A DNA stretch of 64,000 nucleotides from Ureibacillus chungkukjangi (GTDB lineage: Bacteria > Bacillota > Bacilli > Bacillales_A > Planococcaceae). Under the pieces are notes generated by a model. It was not told the DNA's origin and made no database searches. It saw only the letters and a program-made list of their open reading frames with translations. This document shows, in pieces, positions 36,921-46,598 of the stretch (its first letter is position 1; each line of letters starts with the position of its first letter). The position numbers and the translations under genes were made by a program. Where the stretch lies: positions 124,001 through 188,000 of the forward strand of contig NZ_QJTJ01000005.1 in the NCBI RefSeq assembly GCF_003217295.1, in the 5' to 3' direction.

Positions 36921-38330
36921 ATGGCAAAAAATATTGTAGAAAAAATTTGGGATTCACACGTTGTATATCAAGAGGCTGGAAAACCGGATTTACTTTATAT
37001 CGATCTTCATTTAATTCATGAAGTCACATCTCCACAGGCGTTTGAAGGCTTACGTTTAGCTGGACGCAAAGTTCGTCGTCCTGATCTTTGTTTTGCAACA
37101 ATGGATCATAATGTGCCTACAAAAAACCTGCCGACAATTAACGATCCGATTGCAAAAAAACAAATTATGACCCTAGCAGATAATGCCAAAGAATTTGGTA
37201 TTCAGCTTGCTGATATTGGTCATCCAGATCAAGGTATTGTTCACGTAATTGGCCCTGAGCTAGGCTTGACACAGCCAGGAAAAACAATTGTTTGTGGAGA
37301 CTCCCATACATCAACCCATGGTGCTTTTGGAGCGCTAGCATTTGGTATTGGAACTTCAGAGGTTGAGCACGTGTTATCTACTCAAACATTATGGCAATCC
37401 AAGCCACCGACAATGGAAATACGTGTAAATGGACAGTTAGGTATCGGTGTTGCAGCAAAAGACATAATCCTAGCAATTATTGCAAAATGGGGCATTGGGG
37501 TAGGTACAGGTCATATCGTTGAATATACAGGCGAGGCTATCCGTAACCTTTCGATGGAAGAACGTATGACGATTTGTAATATGTCTATTGAAGCTGGTGC
37601 AAAAGCTGGACTTATTTCTCCAGACCAAACAACAGTAGAATTCCTTCGTGAACGCCGTTTTGCTCCAAGTGCAGAAAGCTTTGATGAAGCAGCTAATTAT
37701 TGGTTAAGCTTAGCTTCAGATACTGATTGTACTTATGATGTTGTTTTGGAAATTAATGCAGAAGAAATCGAGCCATTCGTAACATGGGGTACAAATCCTT
37801 CAATGGGAACAGGTGTATCCAAAACAGTACCCACATCTGCTGATTATACTTCGGAATCTGACAAATCCGCACTAAACAAAGCTCTTACTTATATGGGATT
37901 AGAAGAAGGTCAACCAATCTCCTCAATTGAAATACAGCATGTATTTATTGGCTCCTGTACAAATTCTCGTCTATCTGATTTACGTACAGCAGCAAATATC
38001 ATAGAAGGTAAAAAAGTAGCCCCTGGTGTGAACGCTATTGTGGTACCGGGCTCTTATTCTACAAAAGCAGCTGCAGAAAAAGAGGGCTTACACAAAATCT
38101 TCCTCGACGCTGGCTTTGAATGGCGTGAATCAGGTTGCTCAGCCTGTTTAGGTATGAATGAGGATATCATTCCTTTTGGGGAACGCTGTGCTTCCACATC
38201 TAATCGTAACTTCGAGGGACGTCAAGGTGCAGGAGCTCGTACACATTTAGTTAGTCCTGCAATGGCAGCAGCTGCAGCAATTGAAGGTCACTTTGTTGAC
38301 GTACGCAAATATGTAACGCAAGTAGTATAA
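36921..38330 (+). CDS. leuC: 3-isopropylmalate dehydratase, large subunit
   Basis: A 469-residue Fe-S isomerase subunit of the aconitase family. The cluster cysteines are in GSCTNSR and [10 protein letters not shown]. Early motifs DHNVPT and [26 protein letters not shown] are intact. GGTGA lies 5 bases before ATG 36921, 15 bases after leuB; the frame open from TTG 36909 overlaps that site. Confidence 0.96.
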   Translation: MAKNIVEKIWDSHVVYQEAGKPDLLYIDLHLIHEVTSPQAFEGLRLAGRKVRRPDLCFATMDHNVPTKNLPTINDPIAKKQIMTLADNAKEFGIQLADIGHPDQGIVHVIGPELGLTQPGKTIVCGDSHTSTHGAFGALAFGIGTSEVEHVLSTQTLWQSKPPTMEIRVNGQLGIGVAAKDIILAIIAKWGIGVGTGHIVEYTGEAIRNLSMEERMTICNMSIEAGAKAGLISPDQTTVEFLRERRFAPSAESFDEAANYWLSLASDTDCTYDVVLEINAEEIEPFVTWGTNPSMGTGVSKTVPTSADYTSESDKSALNKALTYMGLEEGQPISSIEIQHVFIGSCTNSRLSDLRTAANIIEGKKVAPGVNAIVVPGSYSTKAAAEKEGLHKIFLDAGFEWRESGCSACLGMNEDIIPFGERCASTSNRNFEGRQGAGARTHLVSPAMAAAAAIEGHFVDVRKYVTQVV

Positions 38331-38349
38331 GAGGTTAGGAGTGGGGAAT

Positions 38350-38940
38350 ATGGAACCTATTAATATCGTAAATAGTATCATTACACCGTTAGATCGAAAA
38401 AATGTCGATACAGACCAAATTATTTCAAAGGAATTTTTAAAACGAATTGAACGAACTGGCTTCGGGCGTTTTTTATTCCATCATTGGCGTTTTGATGCAC
38501 AAGGAAATGAAAATTCAGATTTCGTTTTAAATAAACCTGAATATCAAGGCTCACAAATACTGGTTGCACAAGATAACTTTGGTTGTGGATCATCTCGTGA
38601 GCATGCACCGTGGGCAATTTTAGACTATGGATTCCGTGTAGTAATTGCACCAAGCTTTGCAGACATTTTCCATAACAACTGTTTCAAAAATGGCATTCTT
38701 CCTATTAGATTGACAGAAATAGAATGTGATGAAATTTTAGCCAAAGGTTTGGCAAGCCCTTATTCAGTAGAGGTTAATTTAGAGGCTCAGACGGTTGTGG
38801 GTTCAGATGGTAAGGTTTATAGCTTTAACATCGATCCTTACTACAAGCAAATGCTGCTAAATGGCTGGGATGAGATTTCATTAACATTCCAATATGAAGA
38901 TTACATCAAAGCCTATGAAGACAAAAGAGTAGCTTTCTAA
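38350..38940 (+). CDS. leuD: 3-isopropylmalate dehydratase, small subunit
   Basis: A 196-residue swivel-domain partner of LeuC with DTDQIISKEFLK and the substrate-binding motif DNFGCGSSREHAPWAI. TTAGGAG suits ATG 38350; GTG 38341 is too close to it. It is the last gene of the leucine operon, followed by a strong terminator. Confidence 0.96.
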   Translation: MEPINIVNSIITPLDRKNVDTDQIISKEFLKRIERTGFGRFLFHHWRFDAQGNENSDFVLNKPEYQGSQILVAQDNFGCGSSREHAPWAILDYGFRVVIAPSFADIFHNNCFKNGILPIRLTEIECDEILAKGLASPYSVEVNLEAQTVVGSDGKVYSFNIDPYYKQMLLNGWDEISLTFQYEDYIKAYEDKRVAF

Positions 38941-38944
38941 ACAT

Positions 38945-38990
38945 ATAAAAGTCGATTCATTCTTTTTAGAGTGAATCGACTTTTTATATT
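38945..38990 (+). terminator. Terminator of the leu operon
   Basis: AAAAGTCGATTCA / TGAATCGACTTTTT, a 13-base stem with a 12-base loop, followed by ATATT. Confidence 0.9.
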
Positions 38991-39031
38991 AGTGGGGAAG
39001 GTTTAGCTATAGTCATTTAACGTATTTTAAG

Positions 39032-39420
39032 CCAATCTGGAATAGTGAAGTTGCTTGAAAGGAAGCAAAGTGGACCGGGTTAAGCCGATTCGGAGTCGCT
39101 ACCTGGTTGAAAGGTGGCAAAGCGAATGGGATTAACCCAATCTAGAGCGGGTAGGAGTTTCAAAGGTAGCAAAACGGCTCGCATTACCCCAATCTGGAGT
39201 TGGTAGGAGTTTGAAAGGTAGCAAAACGGCTCGCATTACCCCAATCTGGAGTTGGTAGGAGTTTGAAAGGGAGCAAAGCGAACGAGATTACCCCAATCCG
39301 AAGTTGGTAGGAGCTTGAAAGCGAGCAAAGCGATCCGCATTACCCCAATCCAGAGCAGACAACTGTTCAACTGTAGCAAAGCCGCTCCCCGCCTATTCCC
39401 CCCACCCAAACACTCCACTT
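39032..39420. repeat. Tandem 52-bp repeat array A
   Basis: Seven imperfect units begin with CCAATCTGGAG or a variant at 39032, 39085, 39137, 39189, 39241, 39293 and 39345. Spacing is 53 once and 52 thereafter. The unit continues through TTTGAAAGGTAGCAAA and a C/G-rich CATTACC. Units at 39189 and 39241 are nearly identical over the full 52 bases; outer ones diverge. The array fills the gap between the leu terminator and the convergent MFS gene. 52 is not a multiple of 3, and no ORF with a ribosome binding site spans it. Confidence 0.9.
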
Positions 39421-39421
39421 T

Positions 39422-40810
39422 CTAAAACCGGAGTGTTGTTGGATTGGATAGCTGTTTTTGTTTTTCGATATGATCGCGATATTCATTCATTAATTGCTTT
39501 TTTGCCAGCATCTCTAAATTTTTATCTGACGCAGGTTTTTCATAATTTTTATCTTCCTCTATTTCAGGATATGCCATTTTAATCAATGAATAAGGGAGTA
39601 AAGTTAATGTAATAATCACGAGTAAAATACTGCACGAAAGCAATATAATTTGTGCCGGGACAATATCATAAAGGATTCCGAAAACTAATGACCCAAGAGG
39701 CATTAAGCCCATAGCCATCATTTCAATAATTCCAAAGATTCTTCCTCGATAGTTTTCATCCACTTCCTTCTGTAGCATGACTCCAATTGGTGTATTCGTT
39801 AGAACGCTAAAGCAGCCGAAAAAGAACATATTAGCTAGAAAATAGACAAATAGCAATGTGCCTGAAAAGTTGAAAATAAGTGGGATGGACAATGTTCCTA
39901 CAAGAACCGATAACCCTAAAATAGTACGTTTTGAAAATTGCAGGGGATACTTCACGTTTGACCTGCTCGCAAAGTAAATTGACATAAGCAGCATTCCAAT
40001 CGCTGCAGCTGCTTCAACAAAGCCGATCAAAGAATACTCCATCTTCAATACTTCTACTAGTATGAAATTGCTTCCAACACTAACCGATGTGAAAAATAAA
40101 TTTATCCAAAGAATAACGATAAGTAGACGTGAGATAACAGGCTTTGTTTTTAAATAAATGATTCCTTCCTTGAAGCTTTGTAGCATAGACTCTTCTTTTT
40201 TCGTGCTTTCATTTTTACTAGAATATAATTTGAAGTTCATCGTTGATTCCAATAGAAATGCAAGGGAATAGGAAATGATATTTATGAATAAAAACATTTC
40301 CATTGATACAAATCCAAACAGCATCCCTCCAACAATTGGTCCTCCAATGCCAGAAATGGACATGGACATTTGGTTAAAGGACATTGCTTTTTGAAGTCTT
40401 TCTTGATCGACTAAATTAGCGATTGATGCAGAGAAAGCAATCGATGAGAAAGTGCTGCTAATTGTATAGAAAACAGTTGTGATGTATATTGCAGTTATTG
40501 ATAAATCAAATAACAGTGTATATGTGAGTAACCCGGTGATAGATAAAATTGAACCACCTTGACCTACGAGTACCACCAGCTTTTTAGGAAGACGGTCGAC
40601 AAGGATCCCCGCAATCGGTGAAAGTAGAACACGCGGAATAATTGAAAAAATTAAATTTGCTGCAAAGCTCAGGGCAGACCCTGTTATTGATAAGATAAAC
40701 ATGCTCATTCCAAATCCATATACAGTGGAACCTAGTGAAGAAATCATTTTACTTATTAAGAAAGTATATAAATGATAGGTAGCCCGCCTTTGCTTTAATG
40801 CCTCTGACAT
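39422..40810 (-). CDS. MFS transporter (drug efflux type)
   Basis: A 462-residue protein with 12 hydrophobic helices of the MFS efflux group (MefA/Tet-like, FSAASIANLV-type region after helix 4; GILVDRLPKK is the loop 2-3 motif). The C-terminal 50 residues are charged and cytosolic. AAGGGG precedes ATG 40810; the frame extends to 40864 without a site. It is divergent from an XRE-TPR regulator, with palindromic GTTTAA boxes between, so the regulator probably controls it. Substrate unknown. Confidence 0.88.
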   Translation of the reverse strand: MSEALKQRRATYHLYTFLISKMISSLGSTVYGFGMSMFILSITGSALSFAANLIFSIIPRVLLSPIAGILVDRLPKKLVVLVGQGGSILSITGLLTYTLLFDLSITAIYITTVFYTISSTFSSIAFSASIANLVDQERLQKAMSFNQMSMSISGIGGPIVGGMLFGFVSMEMFLFINIISYSLAFLLESTMNFKLYSSKNESTKKEESMLQSFKEGIIYLKTKPVISRLLIVILWINLFFTSVSVGSNFILVEVLKMEYSLIGFVEAAAAIGMLLMSIYFASRSNVKYPLQFSKRTILGLSVLVGTLSIPLIFNFSGTLLFVYFLANMFFFGCFSVLTNTPIGVMLQKEVDENYRGRIFGIIEMMAMGLMPLGSLVFGILYDIVPAQIILLSCSILLVIITLTLLPYSLIKMAYPEIEEDKNYEKPASDKNLEMLAKKQLMNEYRDHIEKQKQLSNPTTLRF

Positions 40811-40833
40811 AAAACCATCCCCTTTTAACGAAT

Positions 40834-40960
40834 GTTTAATTTTATTAAACTCATAATATTCCACTCTTTGGAAAAAGGCAACACAAAAGTTTAATTTAAT
40901 TTAACTTATTTGTAAAAAACAGAAATTTAGGTTACTATTTGTTTAACGAAACTTAAAACA
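40834..40960. promoter_or_regulatory. Divergent operator region with GTTTAA palindromes
   Basis: Three AT-rich inverted repeats: GTTTAAT-TTT-ATTAAAC (40834-40850, perfect), an AAGTT/AACTT-bounded near-palindrome (40887-40907), and TGTTTAA ... TTAAAACA (40940-40960). They lie between divergent MFS and regulator genes and are probable binding sites for that regulator. Confidence 0.55.
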
Positions 40961-41004
40961 GGCTGATTATTCTGATTTTTGTTGTGAAAAGGCGGGATAG
41001 TTAT

Positions 41005-42267
41005 ATGAATTCACTTGGGGAACGAATTAAACAATTAAGGAAACAAAAGAAGATGACATTAGCAGAGCTTGCTGGGGATCGTTTGACTAAAGGGATGCTC
41101 AGCTTGATAGAAAATGGCAAGGCACAGCCGTCTATGGAGAGTTTAAGATATATAGCCGAAAGAGTTGGAGTGGAGGTTTCTGCCTTACTTGATGATGGCA
41201 ATATTGAAGAACTCCGAGAGCTACTTTTAGAAATCGAAACATTATTTAAATCTGTCTATTATCTACATCAAATAAAAGAAAACGAGAAGGTTGACGCTAT
41301 TTACAAAAAGCTTTCTGCAAAAAAATCTGATTTGACAGGGAAGACATACGAAGAGATAAGATTGTTGGATTTCTATATTCGTTTGTCTGCTTTTTTAAAT
41401 TATGAACAAGAAGAAGTAACAATGTTTGATGTGATTACTTATTATGAAAAAATTCATGCTTATAGTCGAATTATAGATTGCTATAGTTTTTTAGCAGGAG
41501 ATGCCTTTCAGCAAAATGACTATAATATTGCGCTCGAATTCGTACTGGAGGCTGAACAAAGAATTGAGCCGTATAAACATTTAATCGATCATATTGCTTT
41601 GTTGGATCTGCATTATTTGTTAACGGTTCTTTATGCAGCGATTGATAATACAGCAAAAACACAGGAGCATCTTAACCTGGCATTAGAAATTGCCCATAAA
41701 AATAGAATATATTATCGATTAGATGATTTTTATCGATTTACTTTCATCCAGGCAATAGGTCAAGCAGATGAGGTAAAAAGTAAATATTACTTAACAAAAT
41801 TAACGCAACATGCAGAATTTACCGAAGATAAAGTGGCTATCAGCGGTCTGGCATTTGCCTATGGGCATTATACGAACCTAATTGAAAAAGATTATAAAAA
41901 AGTGCCGAGCTTTAGCAAATATATAATAACGAAAAGATATGGTCCAGACGATGTTGAGGATGCACCGATTTTATATCAGATGGAAGAGACTTATTCATAT
42001 TGGGCAATTGGCAACTACCAAAAAGCTTTAGAAACAAGTCAGTCAATTACTATTCCAGATTATATACATCATCCTGTTGATTTATCTATAATGTATCGCT
42101 GCTTTGCTGTACGTGCCCTTTGCTTCTATGAGCTTGGCGATAAGGAAGCTGCAAAGAGTGAAATCCTATTTGCCTATCATGGTGTAGCAGAATTTCCAAA
42201 CTCGATATACAAAAAATTTATTCAAGAGGCTTATGAAAAAATACGATATGGTAAAAGGGGTAAGTAG
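41005..42267 (+). CDS. XRE-family regulator with TPR-like helical domain
   Basis: A 420-residue protein. Residues 1-65 are an HTH_3 domain (LGERIKQLRKQKKMTLAELAG, then the recognition helix area TKGMLSLIENGKAQPSMESL). The remaining ~350 residues are helical repeats of the TPR type (NYQKALETSQS, YNIALEFVLEAEQRI). This is the architecture of the RRNPP group, in which the TPR domain often binds a peptide. No pheromone-like small ORF was found next to it. ATG 41005 follows AAGGCGGGA. It is divergent from an MFS exporter. Confidence 0.85.
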   Translation: MNSLGERIKQLRKQKKMTLAELAGDRLTKGMLSLIENGKAQPSMESLRYIAERVGVEVSALLDDGNIEELRELLLEIETLFKSVYYLHQIKENEKVDAIYKKLSAKKSDLTGKTYEEIRLLDFYIRLSAFLNYEQEEVTMFDVITYYEKIHAYSRIIDCYSFLAGDAFQQNDYNIALEFVLEAEQRIEPYKHLIDHIALLDLHYLLTVLYAAIDNTAKTQEHLNLALEIAHKNRIYYRLDDFYRFTFIQAIGQADEVKSKYYLTKLTQHAEFTEDKVAISGLAFAYGHYTNLIEKDYKKVPSFSKYIITKRYGPDDVEDAPILYQMEETYSYWAIGNYQKALETSQSITIPDYIHHPVDLSIMYRCFAVRALCFYELGDKEAAKSEILFAYHGVAEFPNSIYKKFIQEAYEKIRYGKRGK

Positions 42268-42356
42268 GGAAAGACTTATTGTGGCGAATATATGATAGAG
42301 GGCAGAAGATAATTTGCAGTAACCACTATAGTAACTAAAGTTGCATGAACAAGAAA

Positions 42357-42402
42357 ATGAAAAGGGTATCCAGATTTACTATACTGGACCCCCTTTTTTT
42401 AT
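42357..42402. terminator. Bidirectional terminator
   Basis: AAAAGGG ... CCAG / CTGG ... CCCTTTTTTT stem between the convergent regulator gene and yfkAB. Confidence 0.75.
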
Positions 42403-42416
42403 TGGCCGAGTTGTTT

Positions 42417-43526
42417 TTATTTAACTGAGCCACTTATAAACTCTGAATCCTTATAATACATATTTTTCACTAATACATTTGGTCCTAAGCATTTAACTGC
42501 AGGACAATGACAATTTAGTGATTTCGCTAAATCTGTTGCTAACCATTTGTCGAAAACATCTGGTAGTGAATCTTTTTGGATGTTACCAAGTGCGGGTGTA
42601 TCACCAAAGTCTGTTACGATGACATCCCCATTAAAAATATTAACGTTCAGCCTTGAACGACCATCAGGATCATTTCGTAATGTGACATTTTTTGCGTTTT
42701 GTAAACGCGTTAATAATGCTTGATCTTCTTCACTTGGGCTACATGGGTAGAAGGGAAGTGTTCCAAACAGCATCCAAGTATTCTTATCGCGAATGTCTAG
42801 TAAATGATTAATTGCAGCTCGAGTTTCCTCCAAAGATAGGGAAGTAAGACTTGATGCAAAATCAGATGGATACATAGGATGCACTTCATGACGAGCACAT
42901 TTCATTTCATGAACGATTTGGTGATGGATATGTTCGATATAAGGAATCGTTTTCTTATTCAACATCGTTTCAGCAGATACCATAACCCCTTGCTCTGAAA
43001 GCATACGAGAGTTTTCTATCATACGATCGAAAAGGGCAGCTCTTTGGTCGAATGTAGGCTTTCGTTCCATCATAGCAAAACCTGTTTCTACGAATTCTTC
43101 AATCGTTCCCCAGTTATGTGAAATGTGAAGTACATCAAGATAAGGTGCTATTTCAAAGTATCGTTCCCCGTCAACTGTTAAATTTGAATTCATTTGCGTT
43201 CGAACGCCACGTTCATGGGCATATTGCAAAATAGGTTTTACATAGTTTGCAACCGACTTTTTACTAAGCATCGGTTCGCCACCCGTGATACTTAATGTTC
43301 TTAAATTTGGAATTTCGTCTAATCGTTTTAAAATTAGCTCTATTGGAAGTGCAGTTGGATCTTTGGTTTGCAGTGTATACCCTACCGCACAATGTGCACA
43401 TCTCATATTACATAAAGTTGTTGTTGTAAATTCAATATTTGAAAGTGTTAATTTCCCGAATTGCTCTACATCTAAATAAGCTTCCCAAGGATCGAACTTA
43501 GTCGTAATCTTTTCTAATGTTTTCAT
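42417..43526 (-). CDS. yfkAB: Radical SAM / CxCxxxxC motif protein YfkAB
   Basis: A 369-residue radical SAM enzyme. The SAM cluster motif is CNMRCAHC (Cx3Cx2C), followed by SITGGEPMLSKKSV. Near the C-terminus it has CHCPAVKC, the CxCx4C motif that names the YfkAB family. The substrate is unknown. AAAGGAAG precedes the ATG. It stands alone. Length agrees with the Bacillus protein. Confidence 0.9.
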   Translation of the reverse strand: MKTLEKITTKFDPWEAYLDVEQFGKLTLSNIEFTTTTLCNMRCAHCAVGYTLQTKDPTALPIELILKRLDEIPNLRTLSITGGEPMLSKKSVANYVKPILQYAHERGVRTQMNSNLTVDGERYFEIAPYLDVLHISHNWGTIEEFVETGFAMMERKPTFDQRAALFDRMIENSRMLSEQGVMVSAETMLNKKTIPYIEHIHHQIVHEMKCARHEVHPMYPSDFASSLTSLSLEETRAAINHLLDIRDKNTWMLFGTLPFYPCSPSEEDQALLTRLQNAKNVTLRNDPDGRSRLNVNIFNGDVIVTDFGDTPALGNIQKDSLPDVFDKWLATDLAKSLNCHCPAVKCLGPNVLVKNMYYKDSEFISGSVK

Positions 43527-43653
43527 AGTTATTGATCTTCCTTTCCAAAACTACATTTTCTCATAACTCAGACCATTAGAAAACTAATTTCGCTATATTT
43601 AGAAGATTTAACTGTTAACGGGGATAATAGGTATTCTTTTCTAGCAGGAAAAT

Positions 43654-45576
43654 TCAAGTATCTAATTGCTTTATAAAGCTATGATTTTCACTGTAATAGA
43701 CATCTCCGTATATATTTTCAACTATAGTTTTACTAATTTCGATGTTAGAAAAATTAACTGCCTGCACATTAAAGCGAGATTTATTGTTTCTGATTACGCT
43801 ATCTGAAACATAAACGGATGATTGATTTTGTGCAAAAATGTCGGAGAGTGTACCATCAGTTACCTGCACGCTCTTTAATTCAACAGTTGATTCAAAATCT
43901 ATCCATAGCTGATGCTGGGCATGCTTTGAGATAAAACAATCCGTAAGAAATACTTCACTATGGTTTTGAATATAGAGGGCATTACGATTTCCATCAAATA
44001 ATTCACTGTTTTTTAAAATGACCGAGCTATCATTTACCACCATTTGAGAAAGCTCATGATTGAAAATTTGACTATCAAATAAATACAAGCTTGAATTTCG
44101 TAATACTTTAACACCGTAGGACTTTCCGTTATAAATCTGACAGTTTTCAAATCGAGCATTGGATAGGTCGCAAATTTCGATTTGTACATTCAGGCTATCG
44201 TAAAATTGACAATCTATTGCAGTCAGTTCACATTCATTTACAATAAATAAGCTTTTTCCGTTAAAAAGCTTGCTTTGAATAATGTAGATTTCAACATTTG
44301 ATTTACAAGCGATATGAGGCATCTCATTATCATAAAACTTACACATATCTACCTCTACCTTTGACTCGGACATTGCTAATATGCCATTTCCGACATTTTG
44401 GGTTAAAGTCGACTTGAAAATCGATAGCTCTGATTTAAATAAAGTGATTGCTGAATTTGCATTATGAGTAACTTCACATTCAACAATCGAACAATTACTA
44501 TTGTCTTCAATACAAATCCCAACATGATAGCCGCCTGAAACCTCGCATTTTTTCATGGAACAAATCGATTTGTTTGCAATAGTTACTTGAGAGGAGCGAT
44601 GTCCTTTTATCATGGTTTCGAAAACATTAACAATAGAGTTATCGCAAATTTGAATACCGATATTTTCTCCATTATGAATTTTACAAAACTCAATATTCAT
44701 CTTTGAATCCTTTGTAACAACGACATTGGATTTCTTATTTTGAGCAATTTCACAATGGAAGGTTTGGGCTTCTGAATTTTGTGTAATCGATATTCCTGCA
44801 TCCTTACCTTGTTGAATGGAACAGTATCGAGCTGTTAAAAGAGCTCTTTGTACGCAAATTTGTGTTTGAGTATTGTATTGAAGGACGGTAGATTGAATCG
44901 AAGCATCTCCTTCATGATAGATATGGATCCCCATACCATCGCCATGTTCAATTACGCTTTCGTGATCGATAAAGCGTGAATCCTCTACAACAATTTGCGC
45001 ACTTGTATGATGATGGAAATGAACATTTCGCGATTGTACAAAGGAGCCATTTCTAATACATAATCCATGCTTTGCATAAGAGAACTCGCATTTTTCGATA
45101 TAGACTTGAGATGATTCGGCTAGAATTTGAGTTTTACCGTTATGGTCAAAATTACAATTTTCGAAAATCACCTTACTATTATTAATGATGGAGAGTGCCA
45201 TATCCCTTGCATGCTCAAAATTGCAATGATAGGCGTTGAGTTTTCCACCATCCACCGTTACATGAATATCATTTTTTCCGCCCTTGAAATGACAATTTTG
45301 AAGAACAGCTTCACCTTCAATATACATTTGTGCAGTAGGGGAAATCGTTAAGTTTTGCAATGTGACAGATACATTTTTTGGAATAATGATTAGTCCCTCT
45401 ATAATCGTTTCATCATGTATATCTCCAGCAAGAACCATGTTTTTATCTAAATGAATCGATTCTTTATATAGCTTTGGTTTTAGTTGTATAAAGTTTCCTG
45501 CTTTTGAATGCTGTATAATCTTTTGAATTGTTTTTGCTTTAGTAAAAAGTCTTGAAAATAATCGATAAATAGTCAC
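43654..45576 (-). CDS. Right-handed parallel beta-helix repeat protein (640 aa), cytosolic
   Basis: Residues ~80-620 consist of about 22 coils of 22-24 residues with the pattern SxVxxxNCxFxxNxxxxIxI, the signature of a parallel beta-helix. No signal peptide or membrane segment is seen; the first 30 residues are basic. The coils alternate: one type has a Gly-rich turn (NGENIGIQI, NGKSYGVKV), the next a polar SSQV-like turn (GHRSSQVTI, NHELSQMVV), giving a 46-residue super-repeat. Most coils carry one buried Cys. GGAGGAGG lies 9 bases before GTG 45576. Family members include pectate-lyase-like enzymes and structural scaffolds, but I see no catalytic site. Confidence 0.82.
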   Translation of the reverse strand: MTIYRLFSRLFTKAKTIQKIIQHSKAGNFIQLKPKLYKESIHLDKNMVLAGDIHDETIIEGLIIIPKNVSVTLQNLTISPTAQMYIEGEAVLQNCHFKGGKNDIHVTVDGGKLNAYHCNFEHARDMALSIINNSKVIFENCNFDHNGKTQILAESSQVYIEKCEFSYAKHGLCIRNGSFVQSRNVHFHHHTSAQIVVEDSRFIDHESVIEHGDGMGIHIYHEGDASIQSTVLQYNTQTQICVQRALLTARYCSIQQGKDAGISITQNSEAQTFHCEIAQNKKSNVVVTKDSKMNIEFCKIHNGENIGIQICDNSIVNVFETMIKGHRSSQVTIANKSICSMKKCEVSGGYHVGICIEDNSNCSIVECEVTHNANSAITLFKSELSIFKSTLTQNVGNGILAMSESKVEVDMCKFYDNEMPHIACKSNVEIYIIQSKLFNGKSLFIVNECELTAIDCQFYDSLNVQIEICDLSNARFENCQIYNGKSYGVKVLRNSSLYLFDSQIFNHELSQMVVNDSSVILKNSELFDGNRNALYIQNHSEVFLTDCFISKHAQHQLWIDFESTVELKSVQVTDGTLSDIFAQNQSSVYVSDSVIRNNKSRFNVQAVNFSNIEISKTIVENIYGDVYYSENHSFIKQLDT

Positions 45577-45767
45577 TAATGGGTACCTCCTCCATTTGAA
45601 AATCAATACTTCTATTCTCAGTAAAAAAGCGAAATCTTAATCGTATTTTTACAAATCTTTGAAAAAAATGGATAATATTTTTTCTGAAATCCTAATTTTC
45701 TTTTTTTGCTAAATGCCAAATAGAGGGTTACAATTAACTTTATTTGATTTTTTAGGAGGATATTTTG

Positions 45768-46598
45768 TTGAAAGCTACATTAACGAAGCTACTAAATATG
45801 AACGAGCTTGAAAGACAAGCATATATGAATGAAAATGCTGATCAACTGATTGCGGAAATGATCAAACATATTGGTTATCCAGAAGATGAAATGCGTGATA
45901 AATTAAATTACCGTTTATTCGTCGAGCTACTAGCTAGTCAATTATATTCACATGAACAAATGGCTCATATAGCATCATTACTAAAAGGGGAAGACTATCT
46001 ATTTCTTTCCATCGGTGAACGTGATACTGATACTGTATTCACGCGTTCTTTTTCAGCCCTTTGGTTAAGTAACCTTCTCAATGTAGATAGACAGCTTCGA
46101 TTTTTAAACGAAGAGGATGCTACATGCATTTTAGAGACAAGCTCACATTATTTAGGTAGGGAAAACGATGTGCGCGGTTTTGTTGGTGAAAAAGGTTGGG
46201 CACACAGTATTGCGCACGGAGCTGACCTGTCGAGTGCAATTATCTCGCATCCTTCTTTTAATGTTCGATTTGCTCCTGTAATTTTACAGGGAATAAAGAA
46301 AAGCTTTTGGAATGGAACCGTATTTGTTGATGACGAAGAAGAACGTCTAGTAACTGTTTTCGAAAATTTAATAGCAAAAGATTTCCCGGAAGAAGTTCTA
46401 ATTGAATGGATTGAACAGGTATTTGATAAACTGCAGTTCTATTTAATGGAAGTTGGATATACACCAGAGTATTTTGCAGCAAGAACAAATACTCTTCATT
46501 TTATGAAAACTTTATACTTCACATTAAAGTTTTCTAAAAAATCACCAGAAATTATGGGGATAGTTTCACTATTTATAGCTAAATGGATGAAACAATAG
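45768..46598 (+). CDS. DUF2785 family protein
   Basis: A 276-residue helical protein. The stretch GFVGEKGWAHSIAHGADLSSAI is the conserved core of the DUF2785 family; TRSFSALWLSNLL and GGE-like charged helices flank it. Function unknown. GGAGGA is 7 bases before TTG 45768; the TTG three bases earlier is the alternative. The next gene's ATG follows its stop with no gap, so the two are probably cotranscribed. Confidence 0.82.
   Translation: MKATLTKLLNMNELERQAYMNENADQLIAEMIKHIGYPEDEMRDKLNYRLFVELLASQLYSHEQMAHIASLLKGEDYLFLSIGERDTDTVFTRSFSALWLSNLLNVDRQLRFLNEEDATCILETSSHYLGRENDVRGFVGEKGWAHSIAHGADLSSAIISHPSFNVRFAPVILQGIKKSFWNGTVFVDDEEERLVTVFENLIAKDFPEEVLIEWIEQVFDKLQFYLMEVGYTPEYFAARTNTLHFMKTLYFTLKFSKKSPEIMGIVSLFIAKWMKQ

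Noticed and set aside
39032-39420. Coding repeat
   Set aside because: The 52-bp period breaks the reading frame each unit, and no start with a ribosome binding site opens a frame across the array.
43285-43479. Plus-strand frame opposite yfkAB
   Set aside because: Lies within the conserved radical SAM frame on the other strand and has no start signals.
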